Below are positions 34,035 to 46,199 of a DNA stretch of 64,000 bases, in pieces. The translations under genes and the position numbers were made by a program. The DNA comes from Centrapalus pauciflorus. Its lineage: Eukaryota > Streptophyta > Magnoliopsida > Asterales > Asteraceae. The notes beneath the pieces were generated by a model. The model had not been told where the DNA came from and made no database searches. It saw only the letters and a list, made by a program, of their open reading frames with translations. The first letter of the stretch is position 1; every line of letters starts with the position of its first letter. The DNA is taken from contig JAANYP010000176.1 of NCBI GenBank assembly GCA_020465985.1, forward strand, positions 1-64,000. Reading direction: 5' to 3'.

Positions 34035-34400
34035 TATCTAAACTTAAAAAATTATTAAAAAATAATAAATACTGATAGTACATTGACATACTGAATTTAT
34101 TGAAATTTTGTATAAGATGAAGCATATTATAAATTTTCAAGCGTTAAAATTAGATTTTTATTATTATTGATGGTGAATTTTAATCATTGAAGAATTAAGT
34201 TCATTAACTAAAATTATTTAGTTAAATTAGATAAAAATAAACATTAGTTATAAATTTAATTAATCATTATTAATGAATTAAATGAAAAATGTATTGTCAA
34301 TAGGATTGGTTTTATTTTAGGAAAAATAGAAGAAAACCTAAAAGATTATGTATTAAGGAGTAAAGAAATGACACGTGGCAGTACAATGTTCTCATTTATT
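34035..34400. repeat. Right half of the fourth 1.52-kb array unit
   Basis: Continues the unit interrupted at 20474: AAACTTAAAAAATTATT, the ATTATTATTGATGGTG landmark and GACACGTGGCAGTA match other units. Similarity ends near 34390. Confidence 0.8.
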
Positions 34401-34700
34401 ATAATAATTTATTATAATAATAGTTTATGACCCACGTATTACGTGGATATTTTTAATTCAAATTTATTTATATATATATATATATAAGTAAAAATAAAAG
34501 CATACAAAAATAATTATAGTGTTTGTCTTTTATTATTTGTAGATTAAAAAATAAAGAAAATTTATCTTTTTTTTAAAAAATTATAAATTGTATTTATCTT
34601 TTATTTTTCTTATAACAATAAAATGTAATTATCTTTTTTGATGAAACGTAAAGGTGACACGTGACATTTGATAGTTTCCTTTATTATATATAATACTAAT
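34401..34700 (-). mobile_element. Helitron-like fragment
   Basis: AT-rich, no ORF of note. TAGTTTATGACCCACGTATTACGTGG at 34423-34448 resembles the reverse-complement Helitron 3' end (hairpin next to CTAG-like) but lacks the C of CTAG. GTGACACGTGACATTTGAT near 34655 resembles a 5' end signature. Interrupted by the gag-only element at 34701. Confidence 0.4.
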
Positions 34701-34993
34701 TATGAATTTACAGTTTCTATATAAATCAGATAAACATTCAATATCAAGAACAATAATAGAAATCAAAACTAACTGAATGATTCTATTTCTGAAATGTCGA
34801 TTACAAAATGATATGATCTTCACACAAATGTCAGTAACCGTATCTTCCTGAAATCTAGGTGTGCAAAAGTAATTGTCAGATCTCTCTATTTTAGAAAGTC
34901 AAACTTCCTATTTATACACAACTACACAACTATCAACTATTTACACAATAAACCCTTTAAACTACATTCCATCAACCAAAATATATTCTAACA
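34701..34993 (-). repeat. 3' LTR of the gag-only element
   Basis: Starts TATGAATT instead of TGTGAATT (terminal TG changed to TA) and ends TTCTAACA. Same length as the right LTR. Confidence 0.88.
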
Positions 34994-35073
34994 ATCTACC
35001 CCTTTGATGGAATGTACAGAGTCTTTAAATTGCTAATCAAAGCTTTTGTTCAAATCTTCTTATGCTTTTTCGA

Positions 35074-36214
35074 TCAGAGAGTCTTTCTTGTATAGTAGTC
35101 TGAGTTTTTGACTACTGGAAGTCTGCATTCACGAGGATAATGACCTGGTTTTCCACAGTTATAACATTTCTGCTCTGAATCTTTCTTTGCTGACTTGTCT
35201 GATTTTTCATATTTGTCAAGCTTTCTTCCACTGCTTTCTCTAGATTTTTCATATTTGTCCTTCTTCTCAATTTTCCGCGAGCCAGTCTTGTAGTGCATTT
35301 TATTGTTGGTTGGCTTTCTGTAGAACTTCTTTTGAAACGCTTTGGTTAGCAGTGCCATCTGCTTTTTCATTTCTTCAATCTCAGAATCTGCAGATGAATC
35401 GGAGGATTCTGATTCGGAAGAGGTACTACTGACTACTGCTCTTTTCTCCTTTTTCAACTTGTATTTGTACTTCTTTTCTGCCAGTAGAGCCAATGGGTCA
35501 GCAAATTCTTTCTCGGCTTTCTTCTTTCCTGCTAATTTCCTAAACATAACCTCCTGGTAGTTATTGAGGTTCTCAAATATCATATGAAAATCCATTTCTT
35601 CTATTTCCTTTGTCTGCTGGATGATCATGGCATATTTCTCCCATTCAGGATTCAGGACGTTTAGGAACTTGACATTTATGTCCAGATTGGACTTTGTCAC
35701 TCCATTTCGTTTCATTTCACTTACCAAACTCACAAACCTTAGGTAAGTGTTTTCCAGTAGTTCTCCTTCACAGGCTCTGAAATTTTCAAACATCATCAGG
35801 CTGTTTCTAGCTCTGTTTGTTGCAGCTCTGTCAGATCCCCTCGTCAGTTTACACACTTCATCCCATATTGATTTGGCAGTTTTTGTGTTTGTGAGGCATG
35901 TGTAAATATCATTGGGGATGGAGACCAGAAGTAATTTCCTGGCAGTTTTATCCCCTAGTTTTCTTTTCTTTTGGGCCTCAGTGAGGTTTGTAACCTCAAC
36001 TGTCCTTGGTGGAATCGGGGGATTACCGGTGGGTACTCCAGGGATTGTTTCCAAGAATGTGGCTGGTCCTTCTGTTAAGGATTTCGGCATCTCTTCTGAC
36101 AGATCGTGAAAGCTTATGAATTCTAGAAACCTCTCCCTCCATTGGACGTATTCTCCTCTGTAGAGAATTGGGGGGTTTGGTTTCTGATCCAATTGCTAGA
36201 GCGTCCTTTGACAT
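35074..36214 (-). CDS. Gag protein of the gag-only element (one frameshift near its start)
   Basis: 372 residues in the main frame (36192-35074). 'PPILYRGEYVQWRERFLEF' is the copia gag opening, then a UBN2-type capsid domain (about 80-225: 'SIWDEVCKLTRGSDRAA', 'FLNVLNPEWEKYAMII'), a Ser/Glu-rich acidic stretch near 255-275, a Lys-rich region and a CCHC knuckle 'CYNCGKPGHYPREC' near residue 342. The likely native ATG is at 36214 ('MSKDALAIGSETKPP'), in a different frame. An extra base at 36168-36175, in a G run, separates the two. No pol follows; the 3' LTR begins 80 bases after the stop. Confidence 0.85.
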
Positions 36215-36389
36215 TTTGACTGATATTTTGGAAACTGTCCAAGATCTGATGAACTTTGATTGAAATTGAAATTGTTGATCAACAGTTGAAAGTTGATCAA
36301 CCTTTGAAACAAAGATTAGTATCAAATGATCAACTGGAATCTATAACAAAATAACTTGTTAGTAGCAATAATCAATCTCGAATTAAACA

Positions 36390-37065
36390 CTGATGAAACT
36401 CGAATGATGATGTTTAAAACTTGAATGATGTGTTGTGAAACTTGAATAATGTGTTGCAAAACACGAATTGTGTGTTGCAAAACTCGAATAATGCTTGTAT
36501 GAATCTTGAATTAAATTGAGTGAAACTCGAATTACTCTTCTGTAAACTCGAATGAAGTTTGGTGAAACTCGAATAAGGCTATGTAAAACTCAAATGAGTT
36601 TTGTATAAAACTCGAATGAGCTTTGTATAAATCTTGAATTGGCCTTAGTGAAACTCGAATTAGTGTGAAAAAACTTGAGTATTAGAGTGAAACTCGATTA
36701 ACTCTTATGTGAAACTCGAATTGATCCTTTGTAAAACTCGAATTACTCTAATGTGAAACTCGAATTAAATTCGAATTCTTAATAAACTCGAATGAAATTC
36801 GAATTTACTTATTAAACTCGAATGTAATTGAGAGTAAACTCGAATTGACTAAAATCCAACTCGATTGATTAATCAATTCAACTCGAATCAATTAAGATCC
36901 AACTCGATTGATTAATCAAGTAAACTCGAATCAAATTAGATCCAACTCGATTGACACTTGTTGTCAACTCGATTGACACTTGTTGTCAACTCGATTGATA
37001 CTGTTGTCAACTCGATTTACAAAGGTATTCAACTCGAATTGCACATAATCTATGTGTATTTCGAG
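36390..37065 (-). repeat. Degenerate 21-bp AAACTCGAAT minisatellite in the leader
   Basis: About 30 copies of AAACTCGAAT or CAACTCGATT (plus strand) at a spacing of mostly 21-22 bp. It lies between the primer site and gag. The rest of the leader (37066-37466) is AT-rich with no ORF of note. Confidence 0.8.
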
Positions 37066-37466
37066 TTTCTTAATTTTTCATATTTTAAGTCTGAAATTCA
37101 AATTAATTCAAAAATTTAGCCATTTTCACTCAAATTGAAATCGAAGGTGAGGATTTTGATTACAAACACTTTTTGTGAAACACTTTTGTCCAAATATAGA
37201 TCTAGAGTTGACTTTTTCATTGAAACAGTGAAAAACTTTGAGTTTTTCAAAATTTCATTAAAATCTCTAAATCTTTTGATGTATTTGATGAATCAAAACA
37301 AGTGTATATTCAATTGATTCGTCTATTGATCCTATTCCTTCGATCCAAATTTCATAGTGTAAGATCAACCGATTGAAAATCCTTGATGATTTTAGGGTTT
37401 TTCGAAAAAAAAATTGAAGAACAGTTCGTAAGAAATCACTTTCAGAATCAAAATTCACCCCTAAAG

Positions 37467-37478
37467 GCTCTGATACCA
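37467..37478 (-). other. Primer-binding site, gag-only element
   Basis: TGGTATCAGAGC on the minus strand, two bases from the 5' LTR. Confidence 0.85.
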
Positions 37479-37480
37479 AT

Positions 37481-37773
37481 TGTGAATTTACAATTTCTAT
37501 ATCAATCAGATAAACATTCAATATCAAGAACAATAATAGAAATCAAAACTAACCGAATGATTCTATTTCTGAAATGTCGATTACAAAATGATATGATCTT
37601 CACACAAATGTCAGTAACCGTATCTTCCTGAAATCTAGGTGTGCAAAAGTAATTGTCAGATCTCTCTATTTTAGAAAGTCAAACTTCTTATTTATACACA
37701 ACTACACAACTATTAACTATTTACACAATAAACCCTTTAAACTACATTGCATCAACCAAAATATATTCTAACA
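37481..37773 (-). repeat. 5' LTR of the gag-only element
   Basis: TGTGAATT...TTCTAACA, 293 bp. A TATA-like TATAAATA lies on the minus strand at 37689-37696. Confidence 0.88.
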
Positions 37774-38075
37774 ATAATAATTTTCACAACTATTTCAAAT
37801 TATATGAATTTCTTTTCATTTGAATCCAAATTTTTACATTTGGTTCTAACTATTATCATTAATGATAATAATGATAGATATTTATTTTAGATAAACATTA
37901 ATTTAATATGTTGTAATATCTAATTTAATATTAATTCATTAATGAAAAGAAATTAAACTCAAAATTTAATGTAATAAGATTAATGTAGTAAATTAGGAAA
38001 AAGAAGCGGTAAGATGAAATTTTCCTGCATTGTGGAAACGACATGTGTCATCAGTTGTTTTGCTTTATTATAGTA
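37774..38075 (-). mobile_element. Helitron-like 5'-end segment
   Basis: AT-rich, no ORF. Ends with a GACATGTGTCA motif and TTTATTATAGTA just before a new CTAG at 38076, the arrangement expected of a Helitron 5' end in reverse orientation. Probably the continuation of 34401-34700 after the gag-only insertion. Confidence 0.45.
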
Positions 38076-38389
38076 CTAGTTTATTAACCCGTGTATTACA
38101 CGAAAATTTAATATTTATCTTTTCCTTAAAACTATATAAACTTAAAATTGAAAAAAAACTAATATGTTCATTAATAACTTTTAAATTTATTATTATTATT
38201 AAAATATATTTTAAATGTTGTTTGTTGAGATTTTAATGGATATAGATTTAGATTTATTAATAGTAAAAATAGTAATGTACACTTGGCAAATCCTCGTTAA
38301 GCCAATTGGCATTCTATTCGAATGACACGTGGTATTTAGTTACTCCTTTAATAGAATAGATAGATAGATATAGAATATATAAATATAGA
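38076..38389 (-). mobile_element. Short non-autonomous Helitron-like segment
   Basis: On the minus strand it ends in a hairpin (CGTGTAATACACG, with TA pairs at the centre) followed by GGTTAATAAACTAG, matching the CTRR terminus of Helitrons. The other end has GACACGTGG and the TATCTATCTAT start. About 314 bp, no coding capacity. It abuts the next CTAG at 38390. Confidence 0.55.
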
Positions 38390-38662
38390 CTAGTTTATTA
38401 CCCATATAGTACATGAGGTATGTTTAAAAGATATTTATTGTTTTAAATAAATATAATCATAAAATATCATTATAATTTATATAATAATAATAATAAAATA
38501 TTATTACTAAACTTGAATAGATGAAGCATTCAAACGACATTAATTATAATCCTATAAAAAACGTGATATAAAAAAAAAAAATTAATATTTGAAATTTTTT
38601 TATTTGTTATGTTATTATCAACCCATATGATATTAAGTTATTAACAAAAATAATTTTTTTTA

Positions 38663-40157
38663 GGGAGAATTTCTTATATACCCTTGCAAAACTTCATAAT
38701 ATCATATATACCCAACCTAAAATTTTAATATCATATATATCACTCCTAAACATCATAATATCATATATACCCAATTTTAATTATTAATATCACATATATC
38801 CCTCTTAAACATCACTAATATTATATATACCCAAATTCATTAATTTTATTATTTTTAAAACATTTAAAACTCATAATGAATATTGCTTATTAATTAATGA
38901 CCATTATACCACTACTCATTTTTTCTTTCAACTAAACTTCAAAATATCATATTTATCCAAATTAAATTAAAATATCCATGTCCCTTTTAATAATTTTATA
39001 TATTTGATTTTTGTAAACTTTACTAAATAAATTCTTCAAACTAAAACAGATTAACATTAAAAATAAAAAAATTGTATATGTTTTTGCTCGTTTGTAATCA
39101 AATTGTATCGTCTTATTATATTTTCTTATTTGTTTTTTTTTCTACAGTAATCTATATAAATATTATGTTCTTTTTTATTTTTCGAACTTTATAGTTGCAT
39201 CACATTTTGTTTTTTTTTTTAATTTAGTATATATTTTTTTTGTATTTTATACACTAGTTTCTATTTTTTTCAAGTTTGCATTCGTTGTATAACTATCGTT
39301 TATTTAGTTTACTTTTTTTAATTTTTATATTTAGTCCGTAATCTGAGTTATAACTTGTTATCTGATGTAATTAGTTGTGTATATTTTTTGTTAACTACAA
39401 GATTATCGTTAACACAAAATATACACAACTAATTACATCGGATAACAAATTATAACTCATATACTAGATTATATATGAAAATTAAAAAAAAAGTAAACTA
39501 AATAAACAATAGTTATAAACGAATGCAAACTTGAACAAAATTTGAAACTAATGTATAAAAATACAAAAAAAAAATATATTTACTAAATAAAGAAAAACAA
39601 AATGTGATACAACTATAAAATTCTAAAAGAAATAACATAACATGTAATTAATTGTGTATAGATTACTGTTGAAACAAAAATAAATAATAAAATATAATAA
39701 GACGATACGATTTGATTGCAAACAAGCAAAAACATGAAACAATTTTTTATTTTTATTTTTAATGTTAATTTGTTTGAGTTTGAAGAATTTATTTATTAAA
39801 GTTTACAAAAATCAATTATATAAAATTATTAAAAGGGATATGGATATTTTAATTTAAGTTGGATAAATATAATATTTTGAAGTTTAGTTGAAAGAAGAAA
39901 TGAGTAAGAGTATAATGGTCATTAATTATCAAGCAATATTATTTATGAGTTTTAAATGTTATAAAAATAATTAAATAAATGAATTTGGGTATATATGATA
40001 TTAATGATGTTTAAGAGGAATATATGTGATATTAATAATTAAAATTGGGTATATATGATATTATGATGTTTAGGAGGGATATATATGATATTAAAATTTT
40101 AGGTTGGGTATATATGATATTATGAAGTTTTGGAAGGGTATATATGAAATTCTTCCT
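38663..40157. mobile_element. 1.5-kb foldback (long inverted repeat) element
   Basis: Two arms of about 740 bp are inverted copies meeting near 39408. The outer arms repeat a motif of the form CATATATACCC, roughly every 40 bp. The ends read GGGAGAATTTC and, inverted, AGGAAGAATTTC. TTTTTTTTA flanks both sides (38654-38662 and 40158-40166), compatible with the 9-bp duplications of Mutator-like elements, although T-runs make this weak evidence. No transposase ORF. Confidence 0.7.
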
Positions 40158-40665
40158 TTTTTTTTACATGATAATTCTTTTATGTTATTATTTTTGAAAA
40201 ATTACATAATATATATCATTATTATCATTATAAAGTTTTCTTTTAAATCAATAGGAGATGACAACTTTTATTTACAAAAAAGTCAATAATGAACCTTCAA
40301 TCGACAAATTCTGTTAAAAGAGATAATTAATATAGGATAGATCCATGCATAATTTAAAAAATCAAAAAAAAATGTATGAATATATTTTAAACCATAATTT
40401 AGATAATAATTGATAAATTTTTATTTAAAACCCATTATTAGTTGTATTTCGACATATTATTTTAATCTTCGAGGATTAACCTAATATGTTTCATCAAATA
40501 ATTCAAAAGAAATCATTTTGAACTAAATTATGGGTTAAATCGAAAAGACATTAATATCCTTTTGTTAATTTTCTATTTAATGATTTTTTTTATAATAGCT
40601 AAATTTAGATGATAATTAAATGTAATTTGTTTACAAATTAATTAGAAATAAATCGGGAATGTTTT

Positions 40666-42635
40666 TGTCAAGACCGTCCCTTACGGGGCAGTCCTGAATG
40701 ACTAGGTCCCATAGAGCAATACAACATCAATCAAAACTAAAATAGATTAATATAGTGCGGAATTAAGTCATTACAGAAATTACGATTATCATACAATAAG
40801 TTCAAAACAAAACCACAAAAGGGCACCAGGACACTAATCTAATACATAATCACAACACATAGCACTGATCTACCCAAACCACCACGCTTATTGCCTTCAA
40901 TCAATACCAATTGCAGATTCAGTAGTGGTCTAATGAATTCAAATTCGAGCGTGCAGATCCTAAAGACTTGGGCCAGCTGGACTTTTTCCTTTGAACTTTC
41001 CTGTAAAAAGATTCAACAACAACTGTAAGCGGTGCTTAGTGAGATTATAGATTTAACAGTTAACATGCCATGACAATTTTAAGCGGAGACTTGACTTTTG
41101 AATTTCACTTTGAGCTCTGACTTTGACTTTAAGCGCGATTTTGACATGACTGCCGCTATCAGCCAGACATTGTGAGACATAGGACTTAAGATCGGATGAT
41201 GTTTAATCCCACGCACACGCTTTTAATTATGGGGGCCAACCACATACTGGGCTAGCTACCAGTAAGACAACGTGGCAAACATCAGAGTAGACTTAATCAT
41301 AGACTGACATGGACTTTCTCAGACTTGAATTATGCGGAAGCATATGAAAGCATTGATATCAAGGCAAATGACTGAAATCATTCAAGTAATGAATCAAGAT
41401 AGCAACAATAATATATTCAAGACTACTTCAGAATGTAACGATAAGTGTGCATGATGATATATTAAAAGCTTTCATGATCCACATGGCATCATCGTACCAA
41501 GGTGTGCACATGTCACATTCTAGCTGAGCATATAGACTTTCAAATAAAGCTAGAACAACAATATGTCTCACAGGAAGACAAGCATGTATACAGTTATATC
41601 TATAACTCACAATTACTGATTTTAAGGCATGGCTTGTTGACTTTGACTTTTGCAAACAGATTAAATCCACCACCTGAGTTATCTCAGGATTTGACTTTAG
41701 CTTTACAGACTTTAGCTTTGACTTTACTGACTTGCTTCTCTGACTTTGACTTGGCTTGACTTTATTGACTGAGCTTGACTTTAATGACTTTTAGCTTGAC
41801 TTTTCTGGCTTGAATTTACTGACTTTGGCTTTATAACACAGTTCAGATTAGCTGAACCTGTTCAGTGTTCGGAAATCAATTTACATAAGCTCATTGACTT
41901 TACACAATTTAATTGTGTAATTCTGTTTAATTCTTTGACTTTCTGAAGCTTTTGTACGGACTTATTGCATTTATTGACTTTTCGTGTCATCTCAGACTTT
42001 GTTGAATTCATAACTAGGCTTGTAGCTTATCTTGACATGATTTTAATGACTTTATGCGCTTTTATGCATTTCATGGGCATGTGTGGTCTATTAGGTCATT
42101 CTTTTGACTTCACTTGCAATTTAACTTATATATGGTCATGCCAATTACACATTGTGCATTATGAACCTCATTATACTTTTAAATGTATTTTATCTCATAA
42201 TGTCTCTATTTAAGATGTAACTAAGTACTGTGACTTGTAAGTCTTGAATCTATTGAACAATAGCATATGTTTTGATGATATATTATCACACGCATATGTA
42301 TGTGTATTAATTATACTGCTGCTAAATCACAAACATACACACATAAGTTCTTTCATCTATATTTAATGTCATTGGTGAATATATGCAAGTACAAGGCTGC
42401 TATAAAGGATACAAAAATATGCTGCTATCTCAGATACATTTTATGCTTTAACATAAAAACCCACAAACACAAGTGCTACATGATAATTTAAAATTAAAGT
42501 GTTAAGGTGAGACTATCCATAATCATAAATCACACACACTCATGTACTACACATATACACACTTTTACTTCATTTTTATGCAATACAAGGAAATGATAAA
42601 AAGGTTATTGTGAAAGGTTGTTGTCACCTACACAC

Positions 42636-42693
<58 letters not shown>

Positions 42694-43917
42694 TTCTCTG
42701 TTTCAAAATAAAAATGATGATGATTAATACATCGACTCACACATCTGAAATTTGCAGCAAAAGAACACAAAGGTTGATGTTGCTTTTTACCCAAAATCGA
42801 GATTTACACAAAGAGGGAAAAGAAATGCTGTGACTGTTTTGTTTCGGTATAAAGGAATTATTTTTCTGTTTCTGTTCTATAAAGTCGACACACACACATT
42901 ATAAACCGAAAAGAACAAAGAAAGTATCATTAAAAAGGGCTGTTGTTTCTGTTTTGGGTGCACACACATACATCTTATAAGCTTAACAAAGGGATTAAAA
43001 GGCTGCTGGGAACTGTTACATACATCCGAAAATGACAGGAAAGGAAATGCTGATTTCTGTATTAATCATGTATATACACATATTTACATTCTCACCTATG
43101 CACCCTGCACTTTTATCTTTCTGTTTTCTTATTTCAGCAGCAAACAATTATATTTATATGAAGATTGATGCTTCTATTTGAGGCTAAACACACACACACA
43201 CATGCATATATCAAAGATCGAAGGCCAAATGGCCATTCTTGGCCATCGCATTCGACTAAACAGAAAGAAGAAATCCTGGACAGCAATTTGATCTTCAAAT
43301 TCAACATTTAAAATGCTAGAATCATTAAATTGATACATAATAAGGACATGCATGTAGTTTAATTCAAGTTTTAAACATGCTTTGGTGATCAATTTTTTTT
43401 GAGTTTTAAAGATCAATGAACATATGTAATTTTTTTTTTCCAGGAACCGCTAATCATACAAAGGAACAATTGCAAGATGGAAATTTTACCTTGTATCTTT
43501 GTAGATAATGCTTTGATGATCTTTCTTCCAACTTGAAGTCTTGATTTTTGGTTGAAATTTTGATGAACACAAAGGGAAGAACCGTGGCTTTAGAGTGAGA
43601 GATTGAGAGAATTTCTAATGTCATTAATTTGATAAAATGAGCTGATGCATACATTTGAGGGTTTTATTAGGTTAAAGTTTCATTTTTATAATTTTGACCC
43701 CAAAATTGTTTATTTTTCATTTCTTTTATTTTATCATCAAACTTTATAATTAAAACTTATAACTTGATTGTAACTTTTATTAACTTTTATAAAAATACAT
43801 AGCTAATAAATGTAATTAAAATTACATTTAACATATTATTTAACCCTAAACTTGTTAATTATTGCTAATCATGTTTGTTGTTGCTGATTGACGTTAATTA
43901 AAGTTTAGGTTGTTACA
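40666..43917 (-). repeat. Solo LTR, 3.25 kb, probably Ty3/gypsy
   Basis: Minus strand begins TGTAACAACC at 43917 and ends GGTCTTGACA at 40666. A perfect 5-bp duplication GTTTT flanks it (40661-40665 and 43918-43922). No second LTR or pol is present, so it is a solo LTR from unequal recombination. The length and TGTAACA start suggest Ty3/gypsy (inference). It contains a (TA)n tract at 42637-42692 and a dense cluster of TTGACTT motifs at 41090-41970. No ORF inside looks like a protein. Confidence 0.82.
41090..41970 (+). promoter_or_regulatory. Cluster of TTGACT (W-box core) motifs in the solo LTR
   Basis: TTGACTT is repeated well over ten times, mainly at 41090-41115 and 41635-41970. TTGAC(C/T) is the core of the W-box bound by plant WRKY factors. 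Simple expansion of a CTTTGA motif is the alternative. Confidence 0.4.
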
Positions 43918-44763
43918 GTTTTAGGCGGGAAAACACAAATATGATGGACTAATAAGATGACACGTGACACTACACATTTTCTTTTATTATTATATATAGA
44001 TAGATACTAGTATATTACTCGTGTACTACACAGAATAATTAACTAACTGGTTATTTTAAGTTTGTATAAATTTACAAAATTATTATAGAAACAACAAATA
44101 AAATAGCAATATTATACTCCTAAAGAGATTAATGAAAAATATATAAACATGTAATTAAAAGTAAAATATATAACTAAGAATTAAATAATAATGATAATAA
44201 TAAATTAGAGAAATTATCTTTTCCAATTATCACAGTTTGTTTTCTTTTAGGCTCTATTTTGACCTCAGTTATCAATCCACTTTGACACAATAAGACCACG
44301 AATTCCTTTGATGTCAATATCGTTAACTCGTGATTGACATCTATTTGATAGAGAATAAGAATTGGTATATGGCATTCAATCAATCTAAACTCATTTTCAA
44401 AATTGTTGCATAAGTTAAAAAATTTATTTTATTATCTGAATTGCACGATATCAAATATACCGTTTAAACTTCGATGATCAAATCACATTATAAATAAATT
44501 TAAATCAGATTACATGTAATCTACAAGTGAAATAAGGATTAAAATTCGGTATATTACCTTGTGCCTTCGTTTGAATAATATGCGGAACCGAATCATCGAA
44601 TAATGAGAAACAAATTATGATAAGAACAAACATTCTTCTTGAAGGGATTTTCGCAATCCGATGATGATAAAAATTCTTAAAACCGTCGATGATTTTGTTT
44701 AGGATAATATGACATAATGATGATCATCAAATGGAGATGAACAAAATATGATTGACTCTATAT

Positions 44764-45025
44764 CAAACTCGGTTGATAAAGGGTCAAACCCGGTCAATGA
44801 AGGCTAAAACTCGGTCAAAGAATGCTAAAACTCAGGCAAAGAAGGCTCAAACTCGGGCAAAGAAGCATAAAACTCGGGTAAAGGAGGATCAAACTCGGAT
44901 AAAAAAGGATCAAACTCGGGTAAAAAAGCATAAAACTCAGGTAAAGAAGGATCAAACTCAGGTAAAGAAGCATAAAACTCGGGTAAATAAGGATAAAATT
45001 CTGGTGAAGAATGATAAAACGCGCA
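44764..45025. repeat. 21-bp AAACTCGG minisatellite
   Basis: Twelve tandem copies of a 21-bp unit starting AAACTCGG(G/T)(T/C)AAAG. Because the period is a multiple of three, both strands stay open and give artificial repeat proteins. The core AAACTCG and the period match the minisatellite in the gag-only element. Confidence 0.85.
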
Positions 45026-45946
45026 CAACATTTGAAAAAACTCGCACACTCAAAAAAAACTTCTCCTTGATCCAAATTACCTGCAAAAAATTAACACAAA
45101 CAAGTTTTAAACAAGTTTTAATAACAAAAATGAATTAAACAAAAACGGTTACACTTGAAATCACAAGAAATGACGAAGAACACAAAATCAACAAAAACGT
45201 AAAATTGATCGATCAAATGTTTGAGTTATGAAACAAATCATATACCAATCAACTCTAAATCAAAAACCAAACTCAATATGTTCTCATGCATCAAAATGTA
45301 TCTGGAATTCATCATCTAAAACTCAAACTTCGAATTAAACACATAGTGAAAACACCAAGAACACACACGGTGATGATTTTCTGAAATTGATCGATTTCTC
45401 ATTTAATTCTTGGAACTAAAATCTGAAATTTTATAAAAATAAACATGTATATTATACGCACAACATATCCAAAAATCAGATCAATTGGATCAACAGAGAA
45501 TTTTCTATGAATTTTCAAAGGTTCAGCTCTGTTTCGGTTAGAAAAACGATTTCAGCAACTTCAAAATCAAATTACTCTCAACGTATTTGGAATTAGGCTT
45601 TGAAATTTTCAATAATTGTTTGTTATAATAACCCTTAGAGTCGTTTAAATTTGTAGCCTTTAACTCCAATCCAAAAAAATTCCAAAAATCGATCTCAAGA
45701 ACGTAGAAAAACGAATTTCAGAAATTAAAAATTCAATTACTCACTGCTCGTGTCAAATTAGGACTTGAAATATTTACTGGATCTTCATCTTGTTGATCTT
45801 CAAAACATATCCAAAATTCAGCTCATTCTGTCAAAGTAGGAATGTTCTAAAAATTCCAGAAGATCACAGCTCAAAATTTGACTTTTTCGGTTGAACTTTT
45901 GTTGATTTCTTGCAAGATTTTTTTTTTATTTTGGTTCAACCCCTAA

Positions 45947-45958
45947 GCTCTGATACCA
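45947..45958 (-). other. Primer-binding site, truncated LTR element
   Basis: TGGTATCAGAGC on the minus strand, two bases from the LTR at 45961. Confidence 0.75.
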
Positions 45959-45960
45959 AT

Positions 45961-46199
45961 TGATAATAATAGATCTAGGTGAATCACAACATTAACACAC
46001 AAATCTCTTTTATTGAATGATTGAATTTGCTCTCAACATGAAATACAAAGATGAAAATGACAAACTCTTAGAAAATTCCTATGAAATTTTCCTATTTATA
46101 CTAACCTAATATTTAACTATCATCTAATTACATGATTGACCCTAGACTTCTATACTTACAATTATAATTGTTCTCATTTCTATATATTTGTTCCTAACA
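45961..46199 (-). repeat. LTR of the truncated element, 239 bp
   Basis: Recognised from TG...CA termini and the adjoining primer site. It has no second copy in the window and is not obviously similar to the 293-bp LTR of the gag-only element apart from the terminal TTC(C)TAACA. Confidence 0.6.

Larger units (their letters stand above)
34701..37773 (-). mobile_element. Gag-only LTR retrotransposon (TR-GAG-like)
   Basis: Two 293-bp LTRs (34701-34993 and 37481-37773) with about seven differences flank a 2.5-kb interior that contains a single gag ORF and no protease, integrase or polymerase. Flanking CTAAT and ATAAT look like a 5-bp target duplication with one change. A primer site for initiator tRNA-Met and a polypurine tract (AAAGGGGTAGA, minus strand, beside the left LTR) are in place. 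This is the layout of TR-GAG elements, which depend on enzymes from other elements. Confidence 0.88.
38390..44006 (-). mobile_element. Helitron-like element hosting a foldback and a solo LTR
   Basis: 3' CTAG end at 38390 with a weak hairpin (CCATATAGTACATGAGG). 5' end at about 44004 with TGACACGTGACACT and a TATATAGATAGATA stretch. After removing the nested foldback (38663-40157) and the solo LTR (40666-43922), about 0.9 kb of non-coding AT-rich DNA remains. Confidence 0.5.
44540..46199 (-). mobile_element. Truncated LTR element: 5' LTR and leader only
   Basis: An LTR-like block (45961-46199) begins TGATAATA and ends CCTAACA, and is preceded by a perfect tRNA-Met primer site at 45947-45958. 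The interior to the left is a non-coding leader with a 21-bp minisatellite. No gag, pol or second LTR is found before Helitron-like sequence resumes, so the left side was lost. The left boundary given is approximate. Confidence 0.6.

Noticed and set aside
44752..45138. Lys/Thr-rich repeat protein (plus strand) or Pro/Glu/Phe-rich repeat protein (minus strand)
   Set aside because: Both are readings of a 21-bp minisatellite whose period is a multiple of three. There is no start context, and both strands are open at once.
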